From: Knoellia subterranea KCTC 19937
Lineage (GTDB): Bacteria; Actinomycetota; Actinomycetes; Actinomycetales; Dermatophilaceae
Length of the DNA: 64,000 nucleotides
Assembly (NCBI RefSeq): GCF_000768685.1
Contig: NZ_AVPK01000008.1
Coordinates: 1-64,000 of the forward strand
Direction of reading: 5' to 3'
A program made the position numbers and the translations under genes. Below, in pieces: positions 16,658 through 23,857 of the stretch. Below the pieces are notes generated by a model. It was not told the DNA's origin and did no database searches. It was given only the letters and a program-made list of their open reading frames with translations. Position 1 is the stretch's first letter, and each line of letters begins with the position of its first letter.

Positions 16658-17652
16658 CCACAGCAGCGGTATTCGGCACGGGCAGTTGGGGCACGGCGTT
16701 CGCGTCGGTCCTGGCCGACTCGGGCACGGACGTGACCATGTGGGGCCGTCGGAGCGAGGTCGTCGACGCGATCAACGCCGGCTGCAACGAGGAGTACCTC
16801 CCCGAACTGCGCCTGTCGGAGCGCATCTCGGCCACGGCCGACCCGGCCGAGGCGGCCTCCGGCGCTGACATCGTCGTGCTCGCCGTGCCGTCCCAGACCC
16901 TGCGAGCCAACCTCGGTGACTGGGGCTCGACCCTGCCGACGGACGCCGCTGTCGTCTCCCTCATGAAGGGCGTCGAGCTCGGCACGACGCAACGCATGAG
17001 CGAGGTCATCGCCGACGCCGGGGGAGTCGAACCCGCGCGCATCGTCGTCGTGTCCGGTCCCAACCTGGCCCGTGAGATCGCGGTCAAGCAGCCTGCCGCC
17101 AGCGTCGTCGCGGCGTCGGACGAGCGGATGGCGCAGCGGGTCGCGGACGCCTGCGCTGCGGCATACTTCCGGCCCTACACGCACACCGACGTAGTCGGGA
17201 CGGAGATCGCGGGGGCGACCAAGAACGTCATCGCCCTCGCCGTCGGCATGGCCGAGGGCCTCGGCATGGGTGACAACTCCAAGTCGTCGATCATCACCCG
17301 TGGGCTCGCCGAGACGACCCGTCTCGGCACGGCGCTGGGCGGAGACGCCGTGACGTTCGCGGGCCTCGCGGGCGTCGGTGACCTCATCGCAACCTGCATG
17401 TCCCCGCTGTCGCGCAACCACAGCTTTGGTGTCCGGCTCGGTCAGGGCATGACCGTGGCCGAGGTCGTGGCCGTGACGAACCAGACCGCCGAGGGCGTGA
17501 AGTCGTGCACGTCCATCCTCGACCTCGCGCGACAGCACGGCGTCGACGTGCCGATCATCGAGCAGGTCAACGCGATGATCACCGAGGGCAAGTCCACCCC
17601 GGAGGTCGTCGAGGCGCTCCTGTCGCGGCCACGCAAGGCCGAGACGGGCTGA
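16654..17652 (+). CDS. gpsA: Glycerol-3-phosphate dehydrogenase [NAD(P)+]
   Basis: 332 residues from the GTG that overlaps the upstream stop; this start gives VTTAAVFGTGSWGTAFASVLADSG, the Rossmann GxGxxG. SMKGVELGT, VVVSGPNLAREIAVKQPAA (with the catalytic-site Lys region) and EIAGATKNVIALAVGMAEGLGMGDNSKSSIITRG are GpsA signatures. It reduces dihydroxyacetone phosphate to glycerol 3-phosphate, the substrate for phospholipid synthesis, and is cotranslated with the acyltransferase. Confidence 0.96.
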   Translation: MTTAAVFGTGSWGTAFASVLADSGTDVTMWGRRSEVVDAINAGCNEEYLPELRLSERISATADPAEAASGADIVVLAVPSQTLRANLGDWGSTLPTDAAVVSLMKGVELGTTQRMSEVIADAGGVEPARIVVVSGPNLAREIAVKQPAASVVAASDERMAQRVADACAAAYFRPYTHTDVVGTEIAGATKNVIALAVGMAEGLGMGDNSKSSIITRGLAETTRLGTALGGDAVTFAGLAGVGDLIATCMSPLSRNHSFGVRLGQGMTVAEVVAVTNQTAEGVKSCTSILDLARQHGVDVPIIEQVNAMITEGKSTPEVVEALLSRPRKAETG

Positions 17653-17653
17653 G

Positions 17654-18730
17654 TCAGGCCGATCCGAGCGCTGCGTCGAGGTCGCTCCAGAGGTCCTCGA
17701 CGTCCTCGATCCCGACGGACAGCCGAAGGAGGTTCTCGGGAACGGCCTCCGGCTCGCCGGGCTGGCGACGGCGACGCTCCACCTGGCTCTCGACCCCGCC
17801 GAGGCTCGTCGAGTGCACCCAGATCTGGGTGGCCGCCGCGACCCGTTCGGCCGCCTCGACACCCCCGGCCACGTCGATCGAGATCATCGCGCCGAAGCCC
17901 GGGTAGCGCACCCGCTCAACACGGTCGTGGTCGGCGAGCCGGGTGGCGAGGATCGTGGCGTTGGCGCTGGCCCGCTCGAGGCGCACCGACAGCGTCCGCA
18001 GGCCGCGCAGCGCGAGCCACGTCTCCATCGGCCCGGCGATGGCCCCGTGCAGCTGGCGGTGGCGCCGCATCCGCTCGTGCAGAGCCCGGCCGGAGTCGGT
18101 GCGCGCGGTCACGACGGCGCCGAGGAGCAGGTCGCTGTGCCCGGAGAGGTACTTCGTCGCCGAGTGCACGACGATGTCGGCACCGAGCTCGAGCGGTCGT
18201 TGGAGCAGGGGAGTGGCAAAGGTGTTGTCGACCACGACGAGGACGCCACGCGCCCGGGCCGCCTCGGCGAGGGTCGCGAGGTCGGCGACCTCGAGCAGCG
18301 GGTTCGTCGGGGACTCGATCCACATCACGGCGGCGCCGTCGAGGGCCGCGACGACTGCGGCGGTGTCGGTGATCTCCACCCGGCTCACCGCGACCTCACC
18401 GGCCTCCTCACGGTCGGCGAGGGTCACGAGCGTCCCGTTGTAGGCGGCCGTCGGCACGACGACCCGGCCACCGTGAGGCACGAGTGACAGCGCTGCCGCG
18501 ACGGCTGCCATGCCCGAGGCGACGACGAGCGCCTCGCCGCCCTCGAGGGAGCCGAGTGCCTCCTCGAAGGCGCTCCACGTCGGGTTGCCGCCGCGCGCGT
18601 AGTTCACCGGACCGTCCGCGTGGAACGTCGAGGTCATCACGAGCGGAGCGCCGACCTGGGCGCCGGGCTCACGATCGACCCGTCCAAGGGCGACGACACG
18701 GGTGGCCGGGCTGAGCTCGTTGTGGTTCAC
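17654..18730 (-). CDS. metB: Trans-sulfuration PLP enzyme, probably cystathionine gamma-synthase
   Basis: 358 residues, GTG start at 18730. The PLP-binding Lys is K193 in HSATKYLSGHSD. Other family marks are YARGGNPTWSAFEEALGSLEGGEA, WIESPTNPLLEV, VVVDNTFATPLLQRPLELGAD and the terminal HSTSLGGVESQVERR followed by LLRLSVGIEDVEDLWSDLD. The family includes synthases, lyases and O-acetylhomoserine sulfhydrylases, which are hard to separate by eye; I lean to cystathionine gamma-synthase because of size and overall pattern. It stands alone and convergent with gpsA. Confidence 0.82.
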   Translation of the reverse strand: MNHNELSPATRVVALGRVDREPGAQVGAPLVMTSTFHADGPVNYARGGNPTWSAFEEALGSLEGGEALVVASGMAAVAAALSLVPHGGRVVVPTAAYNGTLVTLADREEAGEVAVSRVEITDTAAVVAALDGAAVMWIESPTNPLLEVADLATLAEAARARGVLVVVDNTFATPLLQRPLELGADIVVHSATKYLSGHSDLLLGAVVTARTDSGRALHERMRRHRQLHGAIAGPMETWLALRGLRTLSVRLERASANATILATRLADHDRVERVRYPGFGAMISIDVAGGVEAAERVAAATQIWVHSTSLGGVESQVERRRRQPGEPEAVPENLLRLSVGIEDVEDLWSDLDAALGSA

Positions 18731-18736
18731 CGGCGC

Positions 18737-18742
18737 AGCGTA
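18737..18742 (-). promoter_or_regulatory. Putative leaderless -10 box TACGCT for metB
   Basis: TACGCT on the minus strand, 6 nt before the GTG at 18730. Its first three bases are the end of a CGGCATAC octamer, so octamer and -10 box share bases. Confidence 0.45.
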
Positions 18743-18781
18743 TGCCGGGTGCTCGAGGCCGTGCTCGCGTGTCCGCCGGGA

Positions 18782-18787
18782 TAGGGT
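18782..18787 (+). promoter_or_regulatory. Putative leaderless -10 box TAGGGT for ddl
   Basis: TAGGGT, 8 nt before the ATG at 18796. It supports that ATG over the longer in-frame reading that starts at 18742. Confidence 0.45.
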
Positions 18788-18795
18788 CGCCTGCG

Positions 18796-19917
18796 ATGAG
18801 TACCGAGAAGAGCCGCAAGCTGCGTGTCGCCCTCGTCTTCGGAGGGCGTTCGTCCGAGCACGCCGTCTCGTGCGCGACCGCCGCGAGCGTCATGTCGGCA
18901 CTCGACCCGGAGCGCTACGACGTCATCCCGATCGGTATCGCCAAGGACGGCAGCTGGGTGCTCGCACCCAACGACCCCGAGCCCCTGCGCCTCGCGCCCG
19001 GGCACATCCCGGAGGTCGACGCGTCCGGACCCGGCGTCCTCGTCCCGACGAGCGCCACGGCCCGTCACCTCATCGTCCACGAGGCCGGACAGGCCCCGCG
19101 CGAACTGAACGAGGTCGACGTCGTCTTCCCGCTGCTCCACGGCCCGTTCGGCGAAGACGGCACCATCCAGGGGATGCTCGACCTCGCCGATGTCCGCTAC
19201 GTCGGGTCGGGCGTCACCGCGTCCGCGGTGATGATGGACAAGCACATGATGAAGGTCGTCTTCCAGGCGGCCGGCCTGCCCGTCGGCCCCTACACGGTCA
19301 TCACCGACCGGGAGTGGCAGCGCGACCCCGAGGCGGCGCTCGACGCGGTGGGCGCGCTGGACTTCCCGGTCTTCGTCAAGCCGGCCCGGGCCGGCTCGAG
19401 CATGGGGATCTCCAAGGTCGACCACCGCCAGGACCTGCGGTCCGCCGTCGAGGCCGCGCGCGAGCACGACCCCAAGGTCGTCATCGAGCAGGGCATCGTC
19501 GGCCGCGAGATCGAGTGCGGCGTCCTCGACGGTCACGGCACCGATGCGCCGCGCACGAGCCCGCTGGGGGAGTGCATCGTCGTCCAGAACCACGCCTTCT
19601 ACGACTTCGAGGCGAAGTACCTCGCCGCCGACGACATTCGCCTCGAGGCCCCGGCCGACGTGCCGCCCGAGATCGCCGAGCAGATCTCGCGGATGGCGGT
19701 CACGGCCTTCGAGGCAGCCGGTTGCGAGGGCCTGGCCCGCTGCGACTTCTTCCTCACCGAGGACGGCGAGCTCCTCATCAACGAGATCAACACGATGCCC
19801 GGCTTCACGCCGAGCTCGATGTACCCGCGGATGTGGGCGGCGGCCGGCGTCAGCTATCCCGAACTCATCGACGAGCTCATCAGCCTCGCGATGGAGCGCC
19901 GCGTCGGTCTGCGCTGA
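18796..19917 (+). CDS. ddl: D-alanine--D-alanine ligase
   Basis: 373 residues. VALVFGGRSSEHAVSCATAASV is the Ddl start, followed by HGPFGEDGTIQGMLDLADVRYVGSGVTASAVMMDKHMMK, FPVFVKPARAGSSMGISKV (ATP-grasp loop) and ARCDFFLTEDGELLINEINTMPGFTPSSMYP (Mg2+ ligands and D-Ala site). It makes D-Ala-D-Ala for peptidoglycan in the cytoplasm. The TAGGGT box 8 nt upstream fixes the start. It is convergent with the DUF3515 lipoprotein gene, with 1 nt between stops. Confidence 0.96.
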   Translation: MSTEKSRKLRVALVFGGRSSEHAVSCATAASVMSALDPERYDVIPIGIAKDGSWVLAPNDPEPLRLAPGHIPEVDASGPGVLVPTSATARHLIVHEAGQAPRELNEVDVVFPLLHGPFGEDGTIQGMLDLADVRYVGSGVTASAVMMDKHMMKVVFQAAGLPVGPYTVITDREWQRDPEAALDAVGALDFPVFVKPARAGSSMGISKVDHRQDLRSAVEAAREHDPKVVIEQGIVGREIECGVLDGHGTDAPRTSPLGECIVVQNHAFYDFEAKYLAADDIRLEAPADVPPEIAEQISRMAVTAFEAAGCEGLARCDFFLTEDGELLINEINTMPGFTPSSMYPRMWAAAGVSYPELIDELISLAMERRVGLR

Positions 19918-19918
19918 G

Positions 19919-20371
19919 TCAGCGGCAGGCGAGCGAGTTCTGGGGGAGCAGCTCCGCGGCGGCGGTGAAGGCCGGCAGCAGCAGCGGTTCGGGTGCGTAG
20001 TCCTTGGGGACGAGCACCTCTATCGCCGGATCGCGACCGAACGTCGTGAAGCGGGTGCCGTCACTCAGTGGGCTGGCCACCCAGCCCATGCCGTCGACCT
20101 CGATGCAGTCTTTGGTCGTCGGGCCGAGTGCCGGGAGACCGCACCTCGCGATGATCGCCGGATCCCCGTATGCCGCACCCGCACTCGCGTCGGACACCTC
20201 CCGCCGCTCGTGGTTGCCGACGGTCGCGGGCCACGCGGAGGCGACCTCACGGCATACCTCACCGTCGGCGAGGGGAGTGGGCGCGATCTCTACGGCGGAC
20301 GAACACCCCGACAGCACGACGACGGCGGTGGCGCAGAGCGCCACCGCCGTCGTGCGGGTCAGTCGGGCCAC
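19919..20371 (-). CDS. DUF3515-type lipoprotein
   Basis: 150 residues from the GTG at 20371. The N-terminus is a lipoprotein signal (VARLTRTTAVALCATAVVVLSGC) with lipobox LSGC, then SSAVEIAPTPLADGEVCREVASAWPATVG. The length, Cys pattern and placement between ddl and thiL match the actinobacterial DUF3515 family. The role is unknown; the repeated neighbourhood with ddl hints at the cell envelope. It starts 1 nt after the stop of the RAM-domain gene, so the two form an operon. Confidence 0.82.
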   Translation of the reverse strand: MARLTRTTAVALCATAVVVLSGCSSAVEIAPTPLADGEVCREVASAWPATVGNHERREVSDASAGAAYGDPAIIARCGLPALGPTTKDCIEVDGMGWVASPLSDGTRFTTFGRDPAIEVLVPKDYAPEPLLLPAFTAAAELLPQNSLACR

Positions 20372-20372
20372 G

Positions 20373-20606
20373 TCAGACGTGGACCACCGTGCAGGTGAGG
20401 GTGCGGGTGATGCCCTCGACCTCCTGGATCTTGGCAATGACGAGCTTGCCGAGCTCGTCGACGGTCTCGGCCTCGACGCGCGCAATGCAGTCGTAGGGGC
20501 CGGTGACGTCCTCGGCGAGCGCCACTCCCGGGATCGCTCCGATCGCCTGCGCGACGGCTGCTGCGCGACCGACCTCGGTCTGAATCAGGATGTAGGCCTG
20601 AACCAC
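20373..20606 (-). CDS. Stand-alone Lrp/AsnC ligand-binding (RAM) domain protein
   Basis: 77 residues. AYILIQTEVGRAAAVAQAIGAIPGVALAEDVTGPYDCIARVEAETVDELGKLVIAKIQEVEGITRTLTCTVV is a complete RAM domain without the DNA-binding HTH of Lrp/AsnC proteins. Such domains form dimers that bind amino acids; without an HTH it probably senses metabolites or joins another Lrp protein. GAGGTGACACCC precedes the ATG. A 14-bp palindrome lies 50 bp upstream. Confidence 0.88.
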   Translation of the reverse strand: MVQAYILIQTEVGRAAAVAQAIGAIPGVALAEDVTGPYDCIARVEAETVDELGKLVIAKIQEVEGITRTLTCTVVHV

Positions 20607-20655
20607 TGGGTGTCACCTCACTGTCGTTGGGCGCGGCATCGGTGCCGCGGTGCCT

Positions 20656-20669
20656 GCACGGTACCGTGC
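20656..20669. promoter_or_regulatory. Palindrome GCACGGTACCGTGC between the RAM-domain gene and thiL
   Basis: Perfect 14-bp palindrome in the 104-bp divergent gap, well placed to act as an operator for either gene. Confidence 0.45.
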
Positions 20670-20710
20670 CCGTGGTCCTTGCGTCTCGGGTGGTTCAGGA
20701 GGTGGGAAGT

Positions 20711-21748
20711 GTGGTCGCACACACGACGATCGGCTCGGTGAGCGAGTCCGATCTCCTGTCGCGGATCATCCCGATGTTCGGGGTGAGCGCGTTCGCGGGA
20801 CAGGGGGTCGTGGTGCCGCCGGGCGACGACGCCGCGGTGGTGACGGCACGCGACTCCGTGGTCGTGACGACCGACTCGATGGTGCGCGGACGCGACTGGC
20901 GCGATGACTGGTCGACCGGGCACGACGTGGGCATCAAGGTCGTCGCCCAGAACGTTTCCGACGTCGCGGCCATGGGTGCGGTGCCGACCGGCCTCCTCGT
21001 CTCCGTGGCCGCCGATCCCGAAACCTCGCTCGACTGGGTCATCGACCTCACCCGCGGCATCGCGTTCGGGGCCGAGGACGCCCGCTGCCCCGTCGTCGGC
21101 GGAGACCTCTCGTCGGCGCCAGCCGGTGTCGTCATCGTTGCGGTCACGGCGTTCGGCGACCTCGAGGGACGGTCGCCGGTGCTGCGGTCGGGGGCGCGAC
21201 CGGGTGACGTCGTGGCGGTCGCGGGTGACCTCGGGTGGTCCGGAGCTGGGCTTCGCCTCTACGAACTGGGCTTGGTGGACACCACGCCGTCCCGACCTGC
21301 CCGTGACCACACGGACCGGGAGAAGGCGGTGTCGGTGCTCCAGTGGTACCACCGCTCGCCGCGTCCGCCATGGGAGTCGGGGCCTGTCGCCGCCGATGGG
21401 GGAGCGACGTCGATGATCGACATCTCCGACGGGCTCGTGCGCGACGGCGGGCGCATCGCCACGGCGAGCGGCGTCGAACTGGCCCTGGACGAGCAGGCTC
21501 TGCGCGAGCACTTCCTCGCCGGGCCCATCGAGCTCGCTCTGGGAGCCGAGGACGGCTGGCGTCAGGTCCTGGCCGGGGGAGAAGAGCACTCGCTGCTCGC
21601 GACGTTTCCCGAAGGGTCGGTGCCGGTCGACGAGCGCGCGCCGTGGACGGTCATCGGACGCGTCGTCGAGGCAGGTCCGGAGGGGCCTCGGCTCACCGTC
21701 GGTGGAGCCGTCCCGAGCGTGACCGGCTGGGACCACTTCGCCGGCTGA
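20711..21748 (+). CDS. thiL: Thiamine-monophosphate kinase
   Basis: 345 residues. The GTG at 20711 is chosen because AGGAGGT (20697-20703) lies 7 nt upstream and because it gives the ThiL start VSESDLLSRIIPMF. VVPPGDDAAVV, TTDSMVRGRDW (Asp metal ligands), AQNVSDVAAMGAVPTGLLVSVAAD and the C-terminal MIDISDGLVRDGGRIA are ThiL signatures. It phosphorylates thiamine monophosphate to the active cofactor. A strong terminator follows 30 nt after the stop. Confidence 0.95.
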   Translation: MVAHTTIGSVSESDLLSRIIPMFGVSAFAGQGVVVPPGDDAAVVTARDSVVVTTDSMVRGRDWRDDWSTGHDVGIKVVAQNVSDVAAMGAVPTGLLVSVAADPETSLDWVIDLTRGIAFGAEDARCPVVGGDLSSAPAGVVIVAVTAFGDLEGRSPVLRSGARPGDVVAVAGDLGWSGAGLRLYELGLVDTTPSRPARDHTDREKAVSVLQWYHRSPRPPWESGPVAADGGATSMIDISDGLVRDGGRIATASGVELALDEQALREHFLAGPIELALGAEDGWRQVLAGGEEHSLLATFPEGSVPVDERAPWTVIGRVVEAGPEGPRLTVGGAVPSVTGWDHFAG

Positions 21749-21777
21749 CCGGCATACGCCACGCGCCGCAGGCATGC

Positions 21778-21815
21778 GAAAGGGGCGCCGACCGCGAACG
21801 GTCGGCGCCCCTTTC
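21778..21815. terminator. Bidirectional terminator between thiL and rpmB
   Basis: Perfect 17-bp stem GAAAGGGGCGCCGACCG (21778-21794) and complement (21799-21815) with a CGAA loop. A-rich and T-rich ends on the two sides let it work in both directions. Confidence 0.88.
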
Positions 21816-21829
21816 CGGGAACAGCAGGG

Positions 21830-22024
21830 TCAGCGCTTGACCTTGCCCGCCTTGAGGCAGGAGGTGCAGACGTTGAGACGCTTCGGGGTCACACCCTTGT
21901 CACCGACAAGAGCCTTGACGCGCTGGATGTTGGGGTTCCAGCGACGCTTGGTGCGGCGGTGCGAGTGCGAGATGCTGTGGCCGAAGCCGGGTCCCTTGCC
22001 GCAGACATCGCAGTTGGCAGCCAC
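21830..22024 (-). CDS. rpmB: 50S ribosomal protein L28
   Basis: 64 residues from the GTG at 22024, preceded by AAGGAGA. The frame is open further upstream but the L28 fold begins at AANCDVCGKGPGFGHSISHSHRRTKRRWNPNIQ. Two CxxC pairs are present (CDVC and CTSC), so this is the zinc-binding (C+) form. Actinobacteria often carry an additional zinc-free copy elsewhere, used under zinc starvation; none is in the window. Confidence 0.96.
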   Translation of the reverse strand: MAANCDVCGKGPGFGHSISHSHRRTKRRWNPNIQRVKALVGDKGVTPKRLNVCTSCLKAGKVKR

Positions 22025-22182
22025 GGGTGATCTCCTTGAGTCAGATTGCATGCGAAACGGCTGGATTGCCAGCCGTCTCAGGGTCGAGGTTTTCCGGTGC
22101 CCGCCCCGGAGGGGGCTCACGCGGAACCGTCCAAGAGTAGCCGAGTTCGGGTGTGGCTCCAAAACGAGGCCGCAGCGCCAGA

Positions 22183-22188
22183 TAGCCT
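22183..22188 (+). promoter_or_regulatory. Putative leaderless -10 box TAGCCT
   Basis: TAGCCT, 6 nt before the GTG at 22195. Confidence 0.45.
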
Positions 22189-22194
22189 GCCAGC

Positions 22195-23853
22195 GTGCCA
22201 GCCGTTCTCGACGCCGACCGCGCCCGCCTCTGGGGGGCACTGACGCGCGCCGCTTTCGCGGCCCGACGGAGCGAGATCGACGCCCTCAACGTCTTCCCCG
22301 TGCCTGATGGGGACACGGGCACCAACCTCTACCTCACCATGGACGCCGCCATCACCGAGGTTGGCCGGCTCCACACGGCAGAGGGGACTCTCGGCACGGC
22401 GACCCTCGTCGAGGAGGCGCGCGACCTCGCGAGGGCCCTGCTGTTGTCGGCGCGCGGCAACTCGGGGGTCATCCTCAGCCAGATCATCGCCGGAGTGGCC
22501 GAGGTGATCGTCGACGGCGACTACGCCGAGCTCGACGGACAGGCCCTGGCCGCGGCACTGCGTCGCGGAGCGCAGAAGGCCCGCGAGAGCGTCGCCCACC
22601 CGCAGGAGGGCACGATCCTCAGCGTCGCGGACGCCGTCGCCGACGCCGCCGACCAGCGAGCCGCCGCCGGTGGCGGCGCGGTCGAGGTCGCACTCACGTC
22701 CGTCGAGGCGGCCGAAGCGGCACTGGCACGCACCCCGGAGCAGTTGGAGACCCTCGCGCGAGCCGGCGTCGTCGACGCAGGCGGAGCCGGGTGCCTCCTC
22801 ATGGTCGAGGCACTGCACCGGGCCCTCACCGGCGACTGGGCAGCCGAAGGGCCCCTGCACCACGCGTCGGACGACCTCATCCCGCGGGCGTCCTGGGGCT
22901 CGGCCGCCTTGACCCAGGACCCGCTCGACGCCCTGCACGAGGGGACGGGCGGGCCGGCGTTCGAGGTGATGTTCCTCCTCGACGGGAGCGACCCCGCACG
23001 AGTGGCGATGATGCGGACCGCGCTCGACGGCCTCGGGGACTCACTCCTCGTCGTCGGCGGGCCGGACCTCTGGAACGTCCACGTGCACGTCGACGACGTG
23101 GGTGCGGCGATCGAGTCCGGAATCCTCGCCGGCCGTCCGCATCGCATCAAGGTCACGCACTTCGCCACCCAGATCGCCCACCAGCAGCCGCAGGAGTTCG
23201 CCGTCATCGCCTGCGCGGCAGGGCCCGGCATGGCGTCGATCCTTGGCGAGGCCGGTGCCCACGTCGTGCCGAGCGCACCCGGGGCGCGCGCGTCCGCCGG
23301 CCAGCTGCTCGAGGCCATCCGTCGGACCGGAGCCTCGTCGGTCGTGGTCCTCCCCAACGACAAGGACACCCTCATGGCGGCCGAGGTCGCCTGCCGCGCG
23401 GCCACCGACGACGGGATCGATACGGCCATCGTTCCGGCCCGCACGGCGGTGCAGGGCCTCGCTGCCCTCGCGGTCGTGGACTTCGACAAGGGGCCGCGCG
23501 AGAACGCGATCTCGATGACGAGTGCTGCCGTCGCGACTCGCCACGGCGCCGTGTCCATCGCATCGCGCGAGGTGCTCACGTGGGCCGGATCGGTGTCGAT
23601 CGGCGACATCCTCGGCATCGTGAGCGGCGACGTGGCGCTCATCGGGGACGACCTCACCGCCACCGCTGTCGAGGTGCTGGACCGGCTGCTGTCGGGCGGT
23701 GGCGAGCTCGTCACCCTCGTGACCGGTGCGGACGCGGCACCCGGGTTCGTCGACGCCGTCGAGGAGGCGGTCTCCAGGAAACATCCCGAGGTCGAGGTCG
23801 TGCGCATCGACGGCGGTCAGCAGGTCTACCCGCTCCTCGTGGGGGTGGAGTAG
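22195..23853 (+). CDS. DAK2-domain fatty-acid kinase-like protein (YloV/FakA type)
   Basis: 552 residues. Residues about 10-200 are a DAK2 domain: LTRAAFAARRSEIDALNVFPVPDGDTGTNLYLTM holds the Asp residues that bind Mg2+ and ADP, then LLLSARGNSGVILSQIIAG. The middle and C-terminal parts (VEVMFLLDG..., VVVLPNDKDTLMAA...) match the FakA partner-binding halves. In Firmicutes FakA with FakB phosphorylates exogenous fatty acids. No FakB (DegV) gene is in the window. The order with recG, rsmD and coaD immediately downstream is typical of actinobacteria. It ends 4 nt before recG. Confidence 0.88.
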   Translation: MPAVLDADRARLWGALTRAAFAARRSEIDALNVFPVPDGDTGTNLYLTMDAAITEVGRLHTAEGTLGTATLVEEARDLARALLLSARGNSGVILSQIIAGVAEVIVDGDYAELDGQALAAALRRGAQKARESVAHPQEGTILSVADAVADAADQRAAAGGGAVEVALTSVEAAEAALARTPEQLETLARAGVVDAGGAGCLLMVEALHRALTGDWAAEGPLHHASDDLIPRASWGSAALTQDPLDALHEGTGGPAFEVMFLLDGSDPARVAMMRTALDGLGDSLLVVGGPDLWNVHVHVDDVGAAIESGILAGRPHRIKVTHFATQIAHQQPQEFAVIACAAGPGMASILGEAGAHVVPSAPGARASAGQLLEAIRRTGASSVVVLPNDKDTLMAAEVACRAATDDGIDTAIVPARTAVQGLAALAVVDFDKGPRENAISMTSAAVATRHGAVSIASREVLTWAGSVSIGDILGIVSGDVALIGDDLTATAVEVLDRLLSGGGELVTLVTGADAAPGFVDAVEEAVSRKHPEVEVVRIDGGQQVYPLLVGVE

Positions 23854-23857
23854 CCCG

